Assembly (NCBI GenBank): GCA_016839585.1 | Contig: JAEOTZ010000021.1 | Location: 24,711-88,710, forward strand | Direction: 5' to 3' | Length of the DNA: 64,000 nt | Source: Promethearchaeota archaeon | Lineage (GTDB): Archaea; Asgardarchaeota; Lokiarchaeia; Sigyniarchaeales; SOKP01 | Shown: one piece after another, positions 54,899 to 63,945 of the stretch | Layout: each line of letters starts with the position of its first letter | How positions within the stretch are numbered: position 1 is the first letter of the stretch | Notes under the pieces: model-generated | Database searches by the model: none | What the model was told of the DNA's origin: nothing | The model's input: the letters and a program-made list of their open reading frames with translations, nothing else | Position numbers and translations under genes: made by a program

Positions 54899-55860
54899 GT
54901 AATGTTGAGTATCCGAGAGAAATTTTAGAAAGTCTGGAGGATTATAATATTGATATTAGAGATTTTTTGCCAGGACATGGAAAAGGTGCTAAACTTCTCT
55001 TAGATTTTAATAAAATTAGAGGAATGGAGGATGTAGATGGTGTAATTCTGAAAGGTAGAGAGATTGAAAATGGAATTATAGCTGATGTTATAATAAAAGA
55101 AGGAACTAAGATAGAAGAACCAGTTCATTTATGCTTCGGAGTAAATAAAGAAACAGGAATTCAAGAAATATTTCCACGAATCATTGCTGAAGATAATACA
55201 GACGCTACTGTACAAGCCCATTGTAGTTTTCCTAAAGCAAATGGTCTAATACATAAAATGTTTGGACATTTTTACATTGGAAAAAATTGTAACTTCACAT
55301 ATAGCGAAACTCATTATCATGGTGAGAATTCTGGTGCATTAGTTGCGCCAGTAGGTTATGTGTATGTTGGTGAAAATAGTGTATTTGAAAATACTTTTTA
55401 TCTTACACGAGGAACTCCTGGTAAAGTAAAAATCATGATTGATATATATGCTATGAAAAATAGTGTCATTAAATCTAACATAAAAGCTTTTGGAAAATGC
55501 AAAAATGATTCTGTCAGAATAAGAGATTCTGTATTTCTTGAAGGCGAAAATGCAAGAAGTGTTATTAAAATGAAAGCAGTCGCTAAAGATGGCGGTGAAG
55601 TGTTAATGTTTGGCATTACTGAAGGAAATGCACCACGATGTAATGGTCATGTTGAATGTAGTGAAATTGTATTAGGGAAAGGATCTATTTGTAGAGCACG
55701 TCCATTTATTAGAGCTATAGATCCTACATCCAGTGTTTCACATGAGGCATCTTTGGGGAGGTTTCCACAGAAATGGCTTGATGAGCTTCAAGCAAAAGGC
55801 TTAACCGAGGAAGAAGCTACTCAAATTCTTATTGAAGCAATGCTTCAAGAGGAGAGATGA
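54895..55860 (+). CDS. sufB: SufB/SufD-like Fe-S scaffold (minimal SufCB type)
   Basis: This 321-residue protein is a short SufB/D family member of the kind found in archaea with only SufC as partner, the minimal (SMS) assembly system. It has the right-handed beta-helix repeats (GLIHKMFGHFYIGKNCNFTYSETHYHG, with VYVGENSVFENTFY), the conserved C-terminal HVECSEIVL and the VSHEASLGRF motif with its histidine and glutamate. The start overlaps the sufC stop (ATGA), so the two genes are translationally coupled. It probably shares the Fe-S assembly task with the IscU/IscS pair. Confidence 0.93.
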   Translation: MSNVEYPREILESLEDYNIDIRDFLPGHGKGAKLLLDFNKIRGMEDVDGVILKGREIENGIIADVIIKEGTKIEEPVHLCFGVNKETGIQEIFPRIIAEDNTDATVQAHCSFPKANGLIHKMFGHFYIGKNCNFTYSETHYHGENSGALVAPVGYVYVGENSVFENTFYLTRGTPGKVKIMIDIYAMKNSVIKSNIKAFGKCKNDSVRIRDSVFLEGENARSVIKMKAVAKDGGEVLMFGITEGNAPRCNGHVECSEIVLGKGSICRARPFIRAIDPTSSVSHEASLGRFPQKWLDELQAKGLTEEEATQILIEAMLQEER

Positions 55861-55930
55861 AAAATCTTAAGTTAATATGATAATAATATAAAAAATCAAA
55901 TATATGATTAATAAAAAGGTGAATAAATAA

Positions 55931-56449
55931 ATGGGAGAAAATAAAATAAATGTAGGAGATAAAGCACCCTTATTTAAATTGGAATCTTTTAATGCTGGAT
56001 CAATTGATCTAGCAGAATTATTAGGAGATCAAAAGGTGGTATTAATTTTTTCACGATATTTTGGTTGTCCTCTTTGCCAATTAGATTTAAAAGAATTAAT
56101 GGAACGACATTCTGAGATTGAAGAAAAAGGAGCTAAAATATTATATATAACTCAATCTGGTGAAAAAGTGGCAAATGAGTTCATAAAAAAGGAAAATATT
56201 AAATTTCCCATAATTCCAAGCTCAAAAGATGAGTTATATGCTGAATATGGTTTAGGTGTAATGGAATCTGAAGCAATAAAGCAAGTTAAGGTAAGATTTA
56301 AAGAGTCTATAAAAGCAGGAATTAAACACGGTGAATATGAAGGATGGGAAAAACAAGGACCTGGCCAATTCATAATAAATCAAGAAGGTAAGATAATTCA
56401 TGCAAAAAAAGGATGGCTTGATATCAACAATATACTCGCAGATTTATAG
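55931..56449 (+). CDS. Peroxiredoxin-like (AhpC/TSA) thioredoxin-fold protein
   Basis: This 172-residue thioredoxin-fold protein has the AhpC/TSA form. The active site is CPLC at C46 and C49 (YFGCPLCQ), so it is a CxxC-type peroxiredoxin-like reductase and not a classic one-cysteine enzyme. The PGQFIINQEGKIIHA strand near the end is typical of this superfamily. It follows the sufCB pair by 70 bases and may protect or recycle Fe-S enzymes. Reductant and substrate are unknown. ATG is the start, preceded by AAGGTGA. Confidence 0.87.
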   Translation: MGENKINVGDKAPLFKLESFNAGSIDLAELLGDQKVVLIFSRYFGCPLCQLDLKELMERHSEIEEKGAKILYITQSGEKVANEFIKKENIKFPIIPSSKDELYAEYGLGVMESEAIKQVKVRFKESIKAGIKHGEYEGWEKQGPGQFIINQEGKIIHAKKGWLDINNILADL

Positions 56450-56496
56450 TCTTAAATGATTAAAAAAAAATTTAAACCTCAAAATTGAGAGATAAA

Positions 56497-57141
56497 ATGA
56501 AAGAAAACACCAAATATCATAATTATCGTTTCATAGGAAAAATAAATGTGGATGAAATTCAACCTTGGTTTGATTTTACTACAACAAAACCATGGGATGA
56601 TCCAGAAGTTCCTTGGATTTTGGATAATAAAGTTAGACGTGAAATATTAATAAAATTAGCAGAAGGTCCAAAAGACTTCCAAGAACTCTATGATAATATT
56701 AATTTTTCTCCTAAACCTTTATTAATTTCAAAAGAGGAATATGATTGTAAAGTATCTTACCAATGGACTAAAGAAACAATTGAAAATCATTTAATGACTC
56801 TAGAGTGGTATAAATTGATCAATTCAAAAGAAAATCAATTTGAATTGGCAATACCAATTTTTTCAATGGAAAAGTCAGCTAAAATAGAAAAATATATTAT
56901 ACAATTTGCAGAACATTGGATAAACATTATAAAACTCTTAAAAAATGAGATAAGTAGCAATTTAGGAGAGATAGAAAATAAAGCACCATTATATGAAATA
57001 TTAATTGAGAACGCTGTAGAAAAATTATATGATCTTCTTAAGAAGGAAAATTTACTTCCTGATGAACCAAATGTTAAAGCTTTATGGGCAGAACAACTTA
57101 GAAAAGTTAAATTTGAGGAATGGATTGAAAAGAACTTTTAA
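56497..57141 (+). CDS. Winged-helix (ArsR-like) regulator candidate
   Basis: This 214-residue protein has a probable winged helix at about residues 40-125 (PWILDNKVRREILIKLAEGP, then FQELYDNIN and TKETIENHLMTLEWYKLI), the layout of ArsR-like domains in archaeal DUF-type regulators. The rest is helical, probably for dimerisation or ligand binding. I chose ATG at 56497 with GAGAG seven bases before. The TTG four codons upstream is an alternative. It follows the peroxiredoxin gene closely, so it may regulate or belong to that operon. Confidence 0.78.
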   Translation: MKENTKYHNYRFIGKINVDEIQPWFDFTTTKPWDDPEVPWILDNKVRREILIKLAEGPKDFQELYDNINFSPKPLLISKEEYDCKVSYQWTKETIENHLMTLEWYKLINSKENQFELAIPIFSMEKSAKIEKYIIQFAEHWINIIKLLKNEISSNLGEIENKAPLYEILIENAVEKLYDLLKKENLLPDEPNVKALWAEQLRKVKFEEWIEKNF

Positions 57142-57224
57142 ATTATTATATTAAATTATAGAAAAAAAAATAAGTATCTTTTAATATCATAATGACCAAT
57201 GAAGAAATCTAATCCAATATTAAT

Positions 57225-57506
57225 TTATGTTTTAGCGTTTTTATTTACTGTTGTAATATCTTCTACAATCTTATCAAGTTGCTCTTTTAAAGAATCTTCT
57301 TCTAATGTTTTTCCCTTTAGTTTATCTAGCCATGTTTTAAATTTATTTGTTTCTCGATGTACTGTATTCCCATGGCGATCTTTAGTGGGATAAGTAGGAT
57401 TTTGATTTGTATCTTGTTCATATTGTTTATATAAGTATTCTCGATTATCTTGTTGATGGGCTTTTGCTTCTTTTACACTTTCTTCATTACTCATCATATT
57501 GAACAT
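57225..57506 (-). CDS. Hydrophilic hypothetical protein
   Basis: This protein of about 93 residues is very polar, rich in K, E, N and Q, without cysteine or hydrophobic helix. It contains NPTYPTKDRHGNTVHRET and an amphipathic helix (FKTWLDKLKGKTLEEDSLK). I chose ATG at 57506, which follows AAGGA at good spacing. The frame overlaps the 3' end of the decayed gene upstream by about 20 bases. This tight packing and the broken neighbour suggest a mobile or viral remnant, but no family is recognised. Confidence 0.55.
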   Translation of the reverse strand: MFNMMSNEESVKEAKAHQQDNREYLYKQYEQDTNQNPTYPTKDRHGNTVHRETNKFKTWLDKLKGKTLEEDSLKEQLDKIVEDITTVNKNAKT

Positions 57507-57820
57507 ACTTTTTTCCTTCAAAAATTAAGGTAAATTTCATTTTTTCTAAATGTCCAAGTATGGAAGGATCAGCAAGACATTCAAGAACCCATTTTAACCA
57601 ATTGGTTCTTTTCTTAGTTAAAGCGTTATTTCCCTTCATTTGGGCAACCATACTCAGCAGTAATATATCCACGGGCTTTTAATTCATTAATCAAAGAAGT
57701 AAAATGTTTGTCAATAATTAAGTGTACTTTTAAATCAGCCGTTTATTTATCAACTCCATTATTTTTAATTATAATTATTGGTTCAATTTTCCATTGAACT
57801 TGTTTTTTAGTAAATTTCAT
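57487..57820 (-). pseudogene. Broken gene with an in-frame stop and a frameshift
   Basis: Reading the minus strand from ATG at 57820, the frame runs MKFTKKQVQWKIEP and then IIIIKNNGVDK before a TAA at 57745-57743, and continues in frame through DLKVHLIIDKHFTSLINELK and RGYITAEYGCPNEGK to another stop at 57628-57626. Coding-like sequence then goes on in another frame (NNALTKKRTNWLKWVLECL, ending KYVQYDE) to 57487. The simplest view is one gene of about 110 codons damaged by a nonsense change and a frameshift. Sequencing error or two overlapping genes are possible. The product is not recognised. Confidence 0.55.
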
Positions 57821-57939
57821 TATACTTCAATATACTTTTCTTTACAATCTTTTTAATAGATGAATATTAAGGACATATTTTATTAAACTATAAACATTTG
57901 AATTTATAAAGGCTGAGACTAATAGTTCCTTTTTAAAGT

Positions 57940-58014
57940 TCTACGCAGTTTTATTTTGAACTCTACGCATATTTTGTTAAGAGTCTGATCCAGTATTATT
58001 GATTACTGTGCGTA
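57940..58014. repeat. TACGCA motif, two direct copies and one inverted
   Basis: The 8-mer TCTACGCA occurs at 57940-57947 and 57962-57969, two helical turns apart. TGCGTA at 58009-58014 is the inverted core. In DNA this poor in G and C, three copies in 75 bases are unlikely by chance. Confidence 0.45.
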
Positions 58015-58021
58015 TACTCTC

Positions 58022-58043
58022 AAGTAATACCTATGTATTACTT
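58022..58043. repeat. Perfect 9-bp palindrome with 4-base loop
   Basis: AAGTAATAC (58022-58030) and GTATTACTT (58035-58043) pair perfectly around CTAT. The site lies about 70 bases upstream of a TATA box and could be an operator or a hairpin. Confidence 0.5.
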
Positions 58044-58110
58044 AGTTTCAAAAGAAAAAATTATATGTTTATCTTATATATGTGGATATTTTGCTGCTAT
58101 CACCAAGATA

Positions 58111-58118
58111 TTTATAAA
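58111..58118 (+). promoter_or_regulatory. TATA box of the 58158 gene
   Basis: TTTATAAA with an AAGATA lead-in stands 40-47 bases before the start codon, so the message should begin with a short leader of about 15-20 bases. Confidence 0.5.
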
Positions 58119-58157
58119 ATAATAAACGCCCATTAAAATATAATAAGAATCTAAAAA

Positions 58158-58436
58158 ATGATGAGTTCAAATATAGGTGAATCGGAACCCGTCCTCAAGA
58201 TTAACGGTTTGTTCTATGAAGTTGAAATCGACAATAAAAAAAATGAAATCCTGGAGCAAAATTCCGATACTCCTATGAATGATAATTTAGCGATTCTTGA
58301 AGAAATCGGTGAGATTTTACATAATTGTACTATGCTGACTGAAAATCAAAAATTAGATTATTGCAAAAGTCAGCGATACTTCATGAAATTATACTTAAAA
58401 GAAGTTAATAGGGATTTAATAAGGAAAACAGTATAA
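58158..58436 (+). CDS. Small acidic hypothetical protein
   Basis: This 92-residue protein starts with a short strand pair (EPVLKINGLFYEVEIDNKKNE) and ends in helices (NLAILEEIGEILHNC and NQKLDYCKSQRYFMKLYLKE). Two cysteines (C61-type position and C73-type position) are not in a metal motif. It is not recognised. A TATA box at good distance supports that it is expressed. It lies just downstream of the repeat-rich stretch and might be tied to it. Confidence 0.6.
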   Translation: MMSSNIGESEPVLKINGLFYEVEIDNKKNEILEQNSDTPMNDNLAILEEIGEILHNCTMLTENQKLDYCKSQRYFMKLYLKEVNRDLIRKTV

Positions 58437-58689
58437 ATTTAATAAAAAGATAAATTGTAATAAATCCAGAGTTATTCATAGTAGTAATTAGTTTGGTATT
58501 TAGCTTTAACTAATTTTGTTTTTACTCATATTTCTCTTATTTTAATTGCTTTAAGAGAGAAATAATGAAAGTCTAAAATTTTTTTATTCCTCAATACGTT
58601 TAAAAAAAATTAAAAATTAATAAGCAAAGCTTTGAAATATTAATAATACAAATACAACTTATTAAAAAAATAAAAAAGTGTTATTTTAA

Positions 58690-60399
58690 ATGAGTAAAGA
58701 TAAATTTTGGCTTAAATCTTATGACAAGCATGTGACCCCAACTTTAACTTATCCAACAGAGGATCTTGGTACTTTGTTAACCAATGCAATGGAGAAATTT
58801 GCAGAAATTGTAGGTTTACATTTCATGGATCGTTCCTTTCTCTTCAAAGAAGTATTAGAATATTCTCGGAAATTTGCTACTTTCCTACAGAAAAATGGTT
58901 TGGAGAAAGGTGATGTTGTAGCAATATGTCTTGCAAATTCTCCCCAATACTTATTTGCTGCTTATGGAACATATATAGCTGGTGGTACTGTTACAGGGTG
59001 TTCACCATTGTTGAGCCCTGATGAACTTGAATATCAAATGAAGGATTCTGGTGCAAAACTTTTAGTTACCTTGGATATCCTTTATGAAAAAGTCTTTTCA
59101 AAGATACTTGATAATTTACCTAATGTACAAGTAATAGTTCCGACAAACATTTCAGAATTTATGGGTTTTGGTGGCTTTAAAGTATTTATGGGTAAAATGT
59201 TAAAAAAAATCCCTAAGGGAAAGATGGACCCATGGCCAGGAAAAACTGTTGTTCCATTTCTAGAAGCAATTGATATTGAAATCGATTTAAAGAAAGTAAG
59301 TATAGATCCCAAAAAAGACTTGGCAATGATACAATATACAGGAGGTACTACGGGACGCCCGAAAGGAACAGAAGTTACACAATTCAATATGATAGCTAAC
59401 ATAACGCAATTTGATGTTTGGCTTGATAGAGAAAAAGGAAAAGTAATGGTTCTCTCTGCATTTCCCCTCTTTCATATCGCGGGGTATTTCATTGGGCTTT
59501 TATTACCCTCTATAGGTGGTGCTCAAATATTAATAGCAAATCCAAGAGATACTGATCATATAATTGATGAACTTATTGATAAAAAACCAAATGCTTTTGG
59601 TAATGTACCCACACTCTTTTTAATGGTTCAAAATAACCCAAAATCGAAAAATATTCCACCAGAAGTCTTAGACAATATAGAAGTATATGTAAGTGGAGCT
59701 GCACCTTTTCCTCCTGAAGCCATTAGGGAATTTGAGAAAAAATTTCATACTGAGAATAAATTCATCGAAGTTTATGGAATGACGGAAACTTCACCTTTAG
59801 CAACTTCTAATCCAATGTATGGAGAGAAAAAAATTGGGACTGTTGGACTTCCACTACCAGATACGGACATTAAGCTTATAGATACCGAATCTGGGAAAGA
59901 AATAAAGGAAATTGGACAACCAGGTGAAATTTTGATAAAAGGACCTCAAGTGGTTAAACAATATCATAATAAACCTGAAGCTACAGCCATTACATTTGAT
60001 AAAGATGGTTATGTTCACACGGGTGATGTTGGTGTTTTTGATGATGATGGTTATTTAAAGATAGTGGATCGCACAAAAGATATGCTTATAGTAAGCGGAT
60101 TCAAGGTATATAGTGTACATGTTGAAGAAGTTATGACAAAACACCCTGACGTAAGTATAATCGCTATAATTGGAATTCCTAATCCAGATCGTCCAGGTGC
60201 AGAAATTGTTAAAGCAGTTATACAATTAAAGGAGGGTGTTTCCGCTACTGAAGATGTAAAAGAAAGCATTCAGAAATATGCTGAAGAAAACTTATCCAAA
60301 TATGAAGTTCCAAAACTTTGGGATTTCCGTGAAGAACTTCCATTAACAATGGTAGGTAAAGTATTGAAAAAAGCACTTCGAGAAGAGGAAAACAAATAA
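58690..60399 (+). CDS. Long-chain acyl-CoA synthetase (AMP-binding family)
   Basis: The 569-residue enzyme activates a fatty acid to acyl-AMP and then acyl-CoA. The signature YTGGTTGRPKG is near residues 215-225, EVYGMTETSP near 357-366, YVHTGDVGVFDDDGYLKIVDRTKD near 440-463, SGFKVY near 468 and the catalytic lysine near the C-terminus (MVGKVLKKAL). Length and motif order fit FadD/AlkK-type ligases. The gene is monocistronic. In Asgard archaea such enzymes are linked to beta-oxidation. The chain length preference is not visible. Confidence 0.95.
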   Translation: MSKDKFWLKSYDKHVTPTLTYPTEDLGTLLTNAMEKFAEIVGLHFMDRSFLFKEVLEYSRKFATFLQKNGLEKGDVVAICLANSPQYLFAAYGTYIAGGTVTGCSPLLSPDELEYQMKDSGAKLLVTLDILYEKVFSKILDNLPNVQVIVPTNISEFMGFGGFKVFMGKMLKKIPKGKMDPWPGKTVVPFLEAIDIEIDLKKVSIDPKKDLAMIQYTGGTTGRPKGTEVTQFNMIANITQFDVWLDREKGKVMVLSAFPLFHIAGYFIGLLLPSIGGAQILIANPRDTDHIIDELIDKKPNAFGNVPTLFLMVQNNPKSKNIPPEVLDNIEVYVSGAAPFPPEAIREFEKKFHTENKFIEVYGMTETSPLATSNPMYGEKKIGTVGLPLPDTDIKLIDTESGKEIKEIGQPGEILIKGPQVVKQYHNKPEATAITFDKDGYVHTGDVGVFDDDGYLKIVDRTKDMLIVSGFKVYSVHVEEVMTKHPDVSIIAIIGIPNPDRPGAEIVKAVIQLKEGVSATEDVKESIQKYAEENLSKYEVPKLWDFREELPLTMVGKVLKKALREEENK

Positions 60400-60416
60400 A
60401 ATTTATATCCTGAAAA

Positions 60417-60425
60417 TTTTTTTTT
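60417..60425 (+). terminator. Oligo-T terminator after the acyl-CoA ligase gene
   Basis: Nine T residues begin about 18 bases after the stop codon, and a second run of seven follows at about 60431. Confidence 0.55.
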
Positions 60426-60484
60426 CTAACTTTTTTTAAAAATTAATGAATTGGTTATCTAATTTCTAATCAATAATTTTTAGT

Positions 60485-62200
60485 TTAACAGTAATATTTC
60501 TTAACTTCTTTTATTACTAAATTGATCAAATCTTTAACATCCCCTATTCCATAAAAAGTAACTTTATCAAGCAAATCTTTAAACTTATCTTTCGGGATTT
60601 TTGTAGATCCAATAAAAAATCCAACAATTTTGTGATTTTCGGCTAAATTCATCATAGTTTTTTTAGCTCTACTCCAATTATATATTCCAAAATCTGTTAT
60701 CAAAAATATTAGAGCTTTTTTCTCCGCTTTTTCACATTGATTCGCTATTTCTTTTAGTGGTAAAACGGTTCCTCCTCCTTGATATCTTAAAAGGGTGTTC
60801 TCTGCTTTTTGGTAGTTAGCAGTCCAATTACAAATATCTGCTCTATTTGAAAAGTTAATAACACTTAATTTTACTCCCTTTTTTGCTGCATAATGGAGGG
60901 ATGCAAATGAAGCAACTAATGCTATATGATAAGGACCTTTACCTCGATTTGTGCGTGAGGTGTAATTCCATCCCATAGAACCAGAAGAATCTAATACAAT
61001 TAAAAGATCTGGGGTTTGTTTTTCTACATGATGCCCTGGTCCTTCTCTAAATGCCCATTTTCTTGTAGTAACATTTGGTATTATTACAGGGCTTGTTAAT
61101 AGAGTTTGTACAATATCTAATTCTTCCATTCTGTCGCCTAAACGCCATACTTCTGGATAAATTGGCAATTGCCCTCCAGGTTTTTCTTCATATATTTTAA
61201 TTTCAATTAAGTTTTTAGCTAATCCTCGATACCATGTAGCTAATGGACTGCCATCAACCAAGATACCTGCTTGTCTGGCCGGACCTCCAAATTCAGAATA
61301 AGGTATATCTTTCGCAAATTCCTCTGCTTTTTGTCTTAACTCATCTTCATTATCTTCTTTTAATTTATCTGAATTCTTATTCTCCAAAGGATTATCCATT
61401 ACTTCTAAAACATCCTTAGGTATTTCAATAAATGCACCACCTGGACTCTTTCTTTTTTCTTTCCCTTTACTCAAGATCCCACCTGTTCCAATTAAATTAA
61501 ATGTATCTTGAATCAAACTACTTAAATATCTAGCAATTATACTTACCTTTTTCTCCCAAGTTGATTCATCTTCGAGATTTTTTAAAATAACTTTTGTAAC
61601 TCTTTCTGCTAAGGAATCCATTTCTTTAAGTGTATCATCATTTAAAATTTCAACATCCCACATTCTTTCATAAGCTCGAAATAAAAATTTTGTGAAGCTA
61701 CTAATTGATCCCTTGCTTTTAATATGCTCATAAGTGATTTTTAGCTCCCACGTTATAAGACTAGGATATTTTTTGTATAATTTCGTATCAATTATTAAAT
61801 CTGCAAAAATATTTACAATTATAGGAGCATAATTCTGATTGACATTTTCCATTGCTGCCCTAAGTAATTTAGCATTAATTAAACCATCATAGGGAATAAT
61901 CTGATAATGTGAGACCTCATGGAGAGAAATGATATGAAAATAATCAATGTATTCATTGTCATCTTTTAAAATTGGTGTATTTGCAAGATTCATTGTTATT
62001 TGCCATTTATGTTCAGGGTCTATATAAAAACCTTCTAAATGAGTATAATCAAATATATAGTTTGGGTCATTAAGAGGAGGAAAATAAAATTCCGCAAGAG
62101 CTTTATTAAATGCGATTTTAGCTAATTCAATTATTTTCTCTTGTTTTGCAACTAGTTCTTTTTTAATAAGTTTTGATTTACTACGTTTAGATTGTGGCAT
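60485..62200 (-). CDS. HExxH metallopeptidase-like and VWA fusion protein
   Basis: The 571-residue protein has an N-terminal helical domain with HEVSH at 94-98, a zinc-protease signature, and IVNIFADLIID about 30 residues on, which fits the DUF2201-like (COG3864) predicted peptidases. The C-terminal 180 residues form a VWA domain with the MIDAS motif LDSSGSM, a threonine in GGGTVLP and LITDFGI. Such VWA proteins work with MoxR-type AAA+ ATPases, and that partner is encoded 17 bases upstream (62218). The pair may load or activate a metal-dependent client. Protease activity is not proven. ATG is the start. Confidence 0.87.
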   Translation of the reverse strand: MPQSKRSKSKLIKKELVAKQEKIIELAKIAFNKALAEFYFPPLNDPNYIFDYTHLEGFYIDPEHKWQITMNLANTPILKDDNEYIDYFHIISLHEVSHYQIIPYDGLINAKLLRAAMENVNQNYAPIIVNIFADLIIDTKLYKKYPSLITWELKITYEHIKSKGSISSFTKFLFRAYERMWDVEILNDDTLKEMDSLAERVTKVILKNLEDESTWEKKVSIIARYLSSLIQDTFNLIGTGGILSKGKEKRKSPGGAFIEIPKDVLEVMDNPLENKNSDKLKEDNEDELRQKAEEFAKDIPYSEFGGPARQAGILVDGSPLATWYRGLAKNLIEIKIYEEKPGGQLPIYPEVWRLGDRMEELDIVQTLLTSPVIIPNVTTRKWAFREGPGHHVEKQTPDLLIVLDSSGSMGWNYTSRTNRGKGPYHIALVASFASLHYAAKKGVKLSVINFSNRADICNWTANYQKAENTLLRYQGGGTVLPLKEIANQCEKAEKKALIFLITDFGIYNWSRAKKTMMNLAENHKIVGFFIGSTKIPKDKFKDLLDKVTFYGIGDVKDLINLVIKEVKKYYC

Positions 62201-62217
62201 AAACCTTATTTATCTCT

Positions 62218-63945
62218 TTATTCTTGCTTTTGTATGTAATCTAAATTGTCTAGAATGGATCTTAATTTTAAAGCTTCTGATCCTCCAGAAATTTGAATAT
62301 TTACAAGTGAATCATCATTAGTTCCAGTAACATTAATTTCAATTAATAAATCTTCTGTTCGTATCTGCTTTGTTTGTCTTTGGTTAAATGCTTCTCTTAT
62401 TGGTTGATCTAAATTCGAAAATTCAGCCGCAATATCAGCCCATATTTCTTTCCAGTAAGAGTATTTAATAATATAATCTGTAACTGTCTGTTTATATAGT
62501 TCCCTATTACACCATTCAATTAAATCACCTCTATTCGGAAAATCAATATTTTCCATTAGATTATTTCGGATTTCCGCAAGCTTATTAATATCTCCTTTTT
62601 TAGTAGCGTCATTTATTTGTTGAGCAAGAGGAGAATATGTTTTATTATTAACTGAATTAATAAATGGAATTAAATCATATTTAACTATCAAATCATTTTT
62701 CTCAAATTTTTTCAATTCAGTGAGATCATTTTCCTTAGGACTCCCTTTGCGAAATCTTTCAGTAATTTGATAACAAATCTCACGGTTTTTAAATCGCTTC
62801 TGGATTAAGGTTAATATATTTTTAGAGAATTCAAATTTATTTCCATAATAAGGAGATTTATCTAATTCTCTTTTAACATATTCTACTCTATGTGAAATAA
62901 CATACGGAGCAATAGTATTAACAACATTGATATCAACTAAAGATAAATTTAGTAACCATGTGACTGCTTTTGAATATCGAAGGAGATCTTTAGCTACTCT
63001 GACGCTTAAAATCGAATCTATCTTATTACAAATATTCTGAGCAGTGTTAAAATGACATCCTGAACATAAACCTGTGCTAGGTTTAAGATCTTCGGTATTA
63101 CCCTTATCAACTCTAGCACATAATGTAAATTCTCTAATTATGGCATGTATATAAGTATTAACATCAGACAAGAAGGGTAATCTATTGACATAATACCAAA
63201 TTTCCATAAGATCGTCAATTGTTAAAATTTTAGGTACTTGAGTGAGTTCATCCCATCCGCTATATTTCTCATCTTTACCTGACAAAATTAATTGCAGATC
63301 ATGACTCGCAGGCATAGAAATAGGAACAGATATGCCAAATCTATCTAAAAATGGTTTTGATAATTCAAATGTTCCAACATCATGTGGATTTATCGTAGAA
63401 AATAAACAAAATTTATTAATTGTTATAATAGAATCATAATATTTAACGGTGCCTTCAGCAAGCAGAGAAAGTAATATATCTTGAGCATATGGTGTAAGGC
63501 GGTTTACTTCATCAATAATTTTCCAGAAGTTAGTGACAAATTGTCGCCATACAACCTCTTCCTCCCCTTCTTTCATTAACTTCCCAAGTTTTAATGTACC
63601 TATAAGTTTCTCTTCAGTTAATTGAGGATGACCTCTTATAATTGAGTTCTCGATTTCATTAAGAGAATAGGCAGTAAACATTCTTCCTAATAATTTTACT
63701 AGGGTTGTTTTACCTCCACCATGACCACCAATTAATAGCATAGCAGAATTGGGGACTAACGCATTCAATACACATAGAGATAATATTTCCGGTAAAAGCT
63801 GGGTTTTTACCTTTTTACTCTTCTCATCGATATGCTTAATTGTTAAAACTTTATAATGTACGAATAATTGATTTGCTTGAATGAGATTGATGATTTTCCA
63901 GACTTTTTTCCTTAGTTGGTTTTCTTCTCCTAATTTTGTCGACAT
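62218..63945 (-). CDS. MoxR-type AAA+ ATPase with cysteine cluster
   Basis: The 575-residue AAA+ protein shows Walker A GGHGGGKTT (73-81), Walker B KIIDEVNRL (142-150), a sensor 1 STINPHD near 183-189 and an arginine-finger-like DRFG near 201-204. Residues C276, C294, C297 and C306 form a C-x17-C-x2-C-x8-C set that could hold zinc or an Fe-S cluster, unusual for MoxR proteins. The C-terminal 200 residues are helical with a final beta part. It is the upstream gene of a two-gene operon with the HExxH-VWA protein. ATG at 63945 is the start. Confidence 0.9.
   Translation of the reverse strand: MSTKLGEENQLRKKVWKIINLIQANQLFVHYKVLTIKHIDEKSKKVKTQLLPEILSLCVLNALVPNSAMLLIGGHGGGKTTLVKLLGRMFTAYSLNEIENSIIRGHPQLTEEKLIGTLKLGKLMKEGEEEVVWRQFVTNFWKIIDEVNRLTPYAQDILLSLLAEGTVKYYDSIITINKFCLFSTINPHDVGTFELSKPFLDRFGISVPISMPASHDLQLILSGKDEKYSGWDELTQVPKILTIDDLMEIWYYVNRLPFLSDVNTYIHAIIREFTLCARVDKGNTEDLKPSTGLCSGCHFNTAQNICNKIDSILSVRVAKDLLRYSKAVTWLLNLSLVDINVVNTIAPYVISHRVEYVKRELDKSPYYGNKFEFSKNILTLIQKRFKNREICYQITERFRKGSPKENDLTELKKFEKNDLIVKYDLIPFINSVNNKTYSPLAQQINDATKKGDINKLAEIRNNLMENIDFPNRGDLIEWCNRELYKQTVTDYIIKYSYWKEIWADIAAEFSNLDQPIREAFNQRQTKQIRTEDLLIEINVTGTNDDSLVNIQISGGSEALKLRSILDNLDYIQKQE

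Larger units (their letters stand above)
57821..58157. other. Intergenic stretch, 337 bases, with short repeats
   Basis: No gene is seen between the broken gene and the 58158 gene. The stretch has TCTACGCA twice in direct orientation (57940-57947 and 57962-57969, 22 bases apart) and TGCGTA once inverted (58009-58014), followed by a perfect palindrome (58022-58043) and a promoter (58111-58118). It could be a control region or the edge of a former mobile element. Confidence 0.5.

Noticed and set aside
57199..57393. Plus-strand frame of 64 residues
   Set aside because: It overlaps the hydrophilic minus-strand gene, which has a better ribosome site and composition.
58437..58689. Imperfect hairpin ATTTCTCT...AGAGAAAT downstream of the 58158 gene
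   Set aside because: The stem has an extra dinucleotide and a long loop. A terminator is possible, but the evidence is weak.
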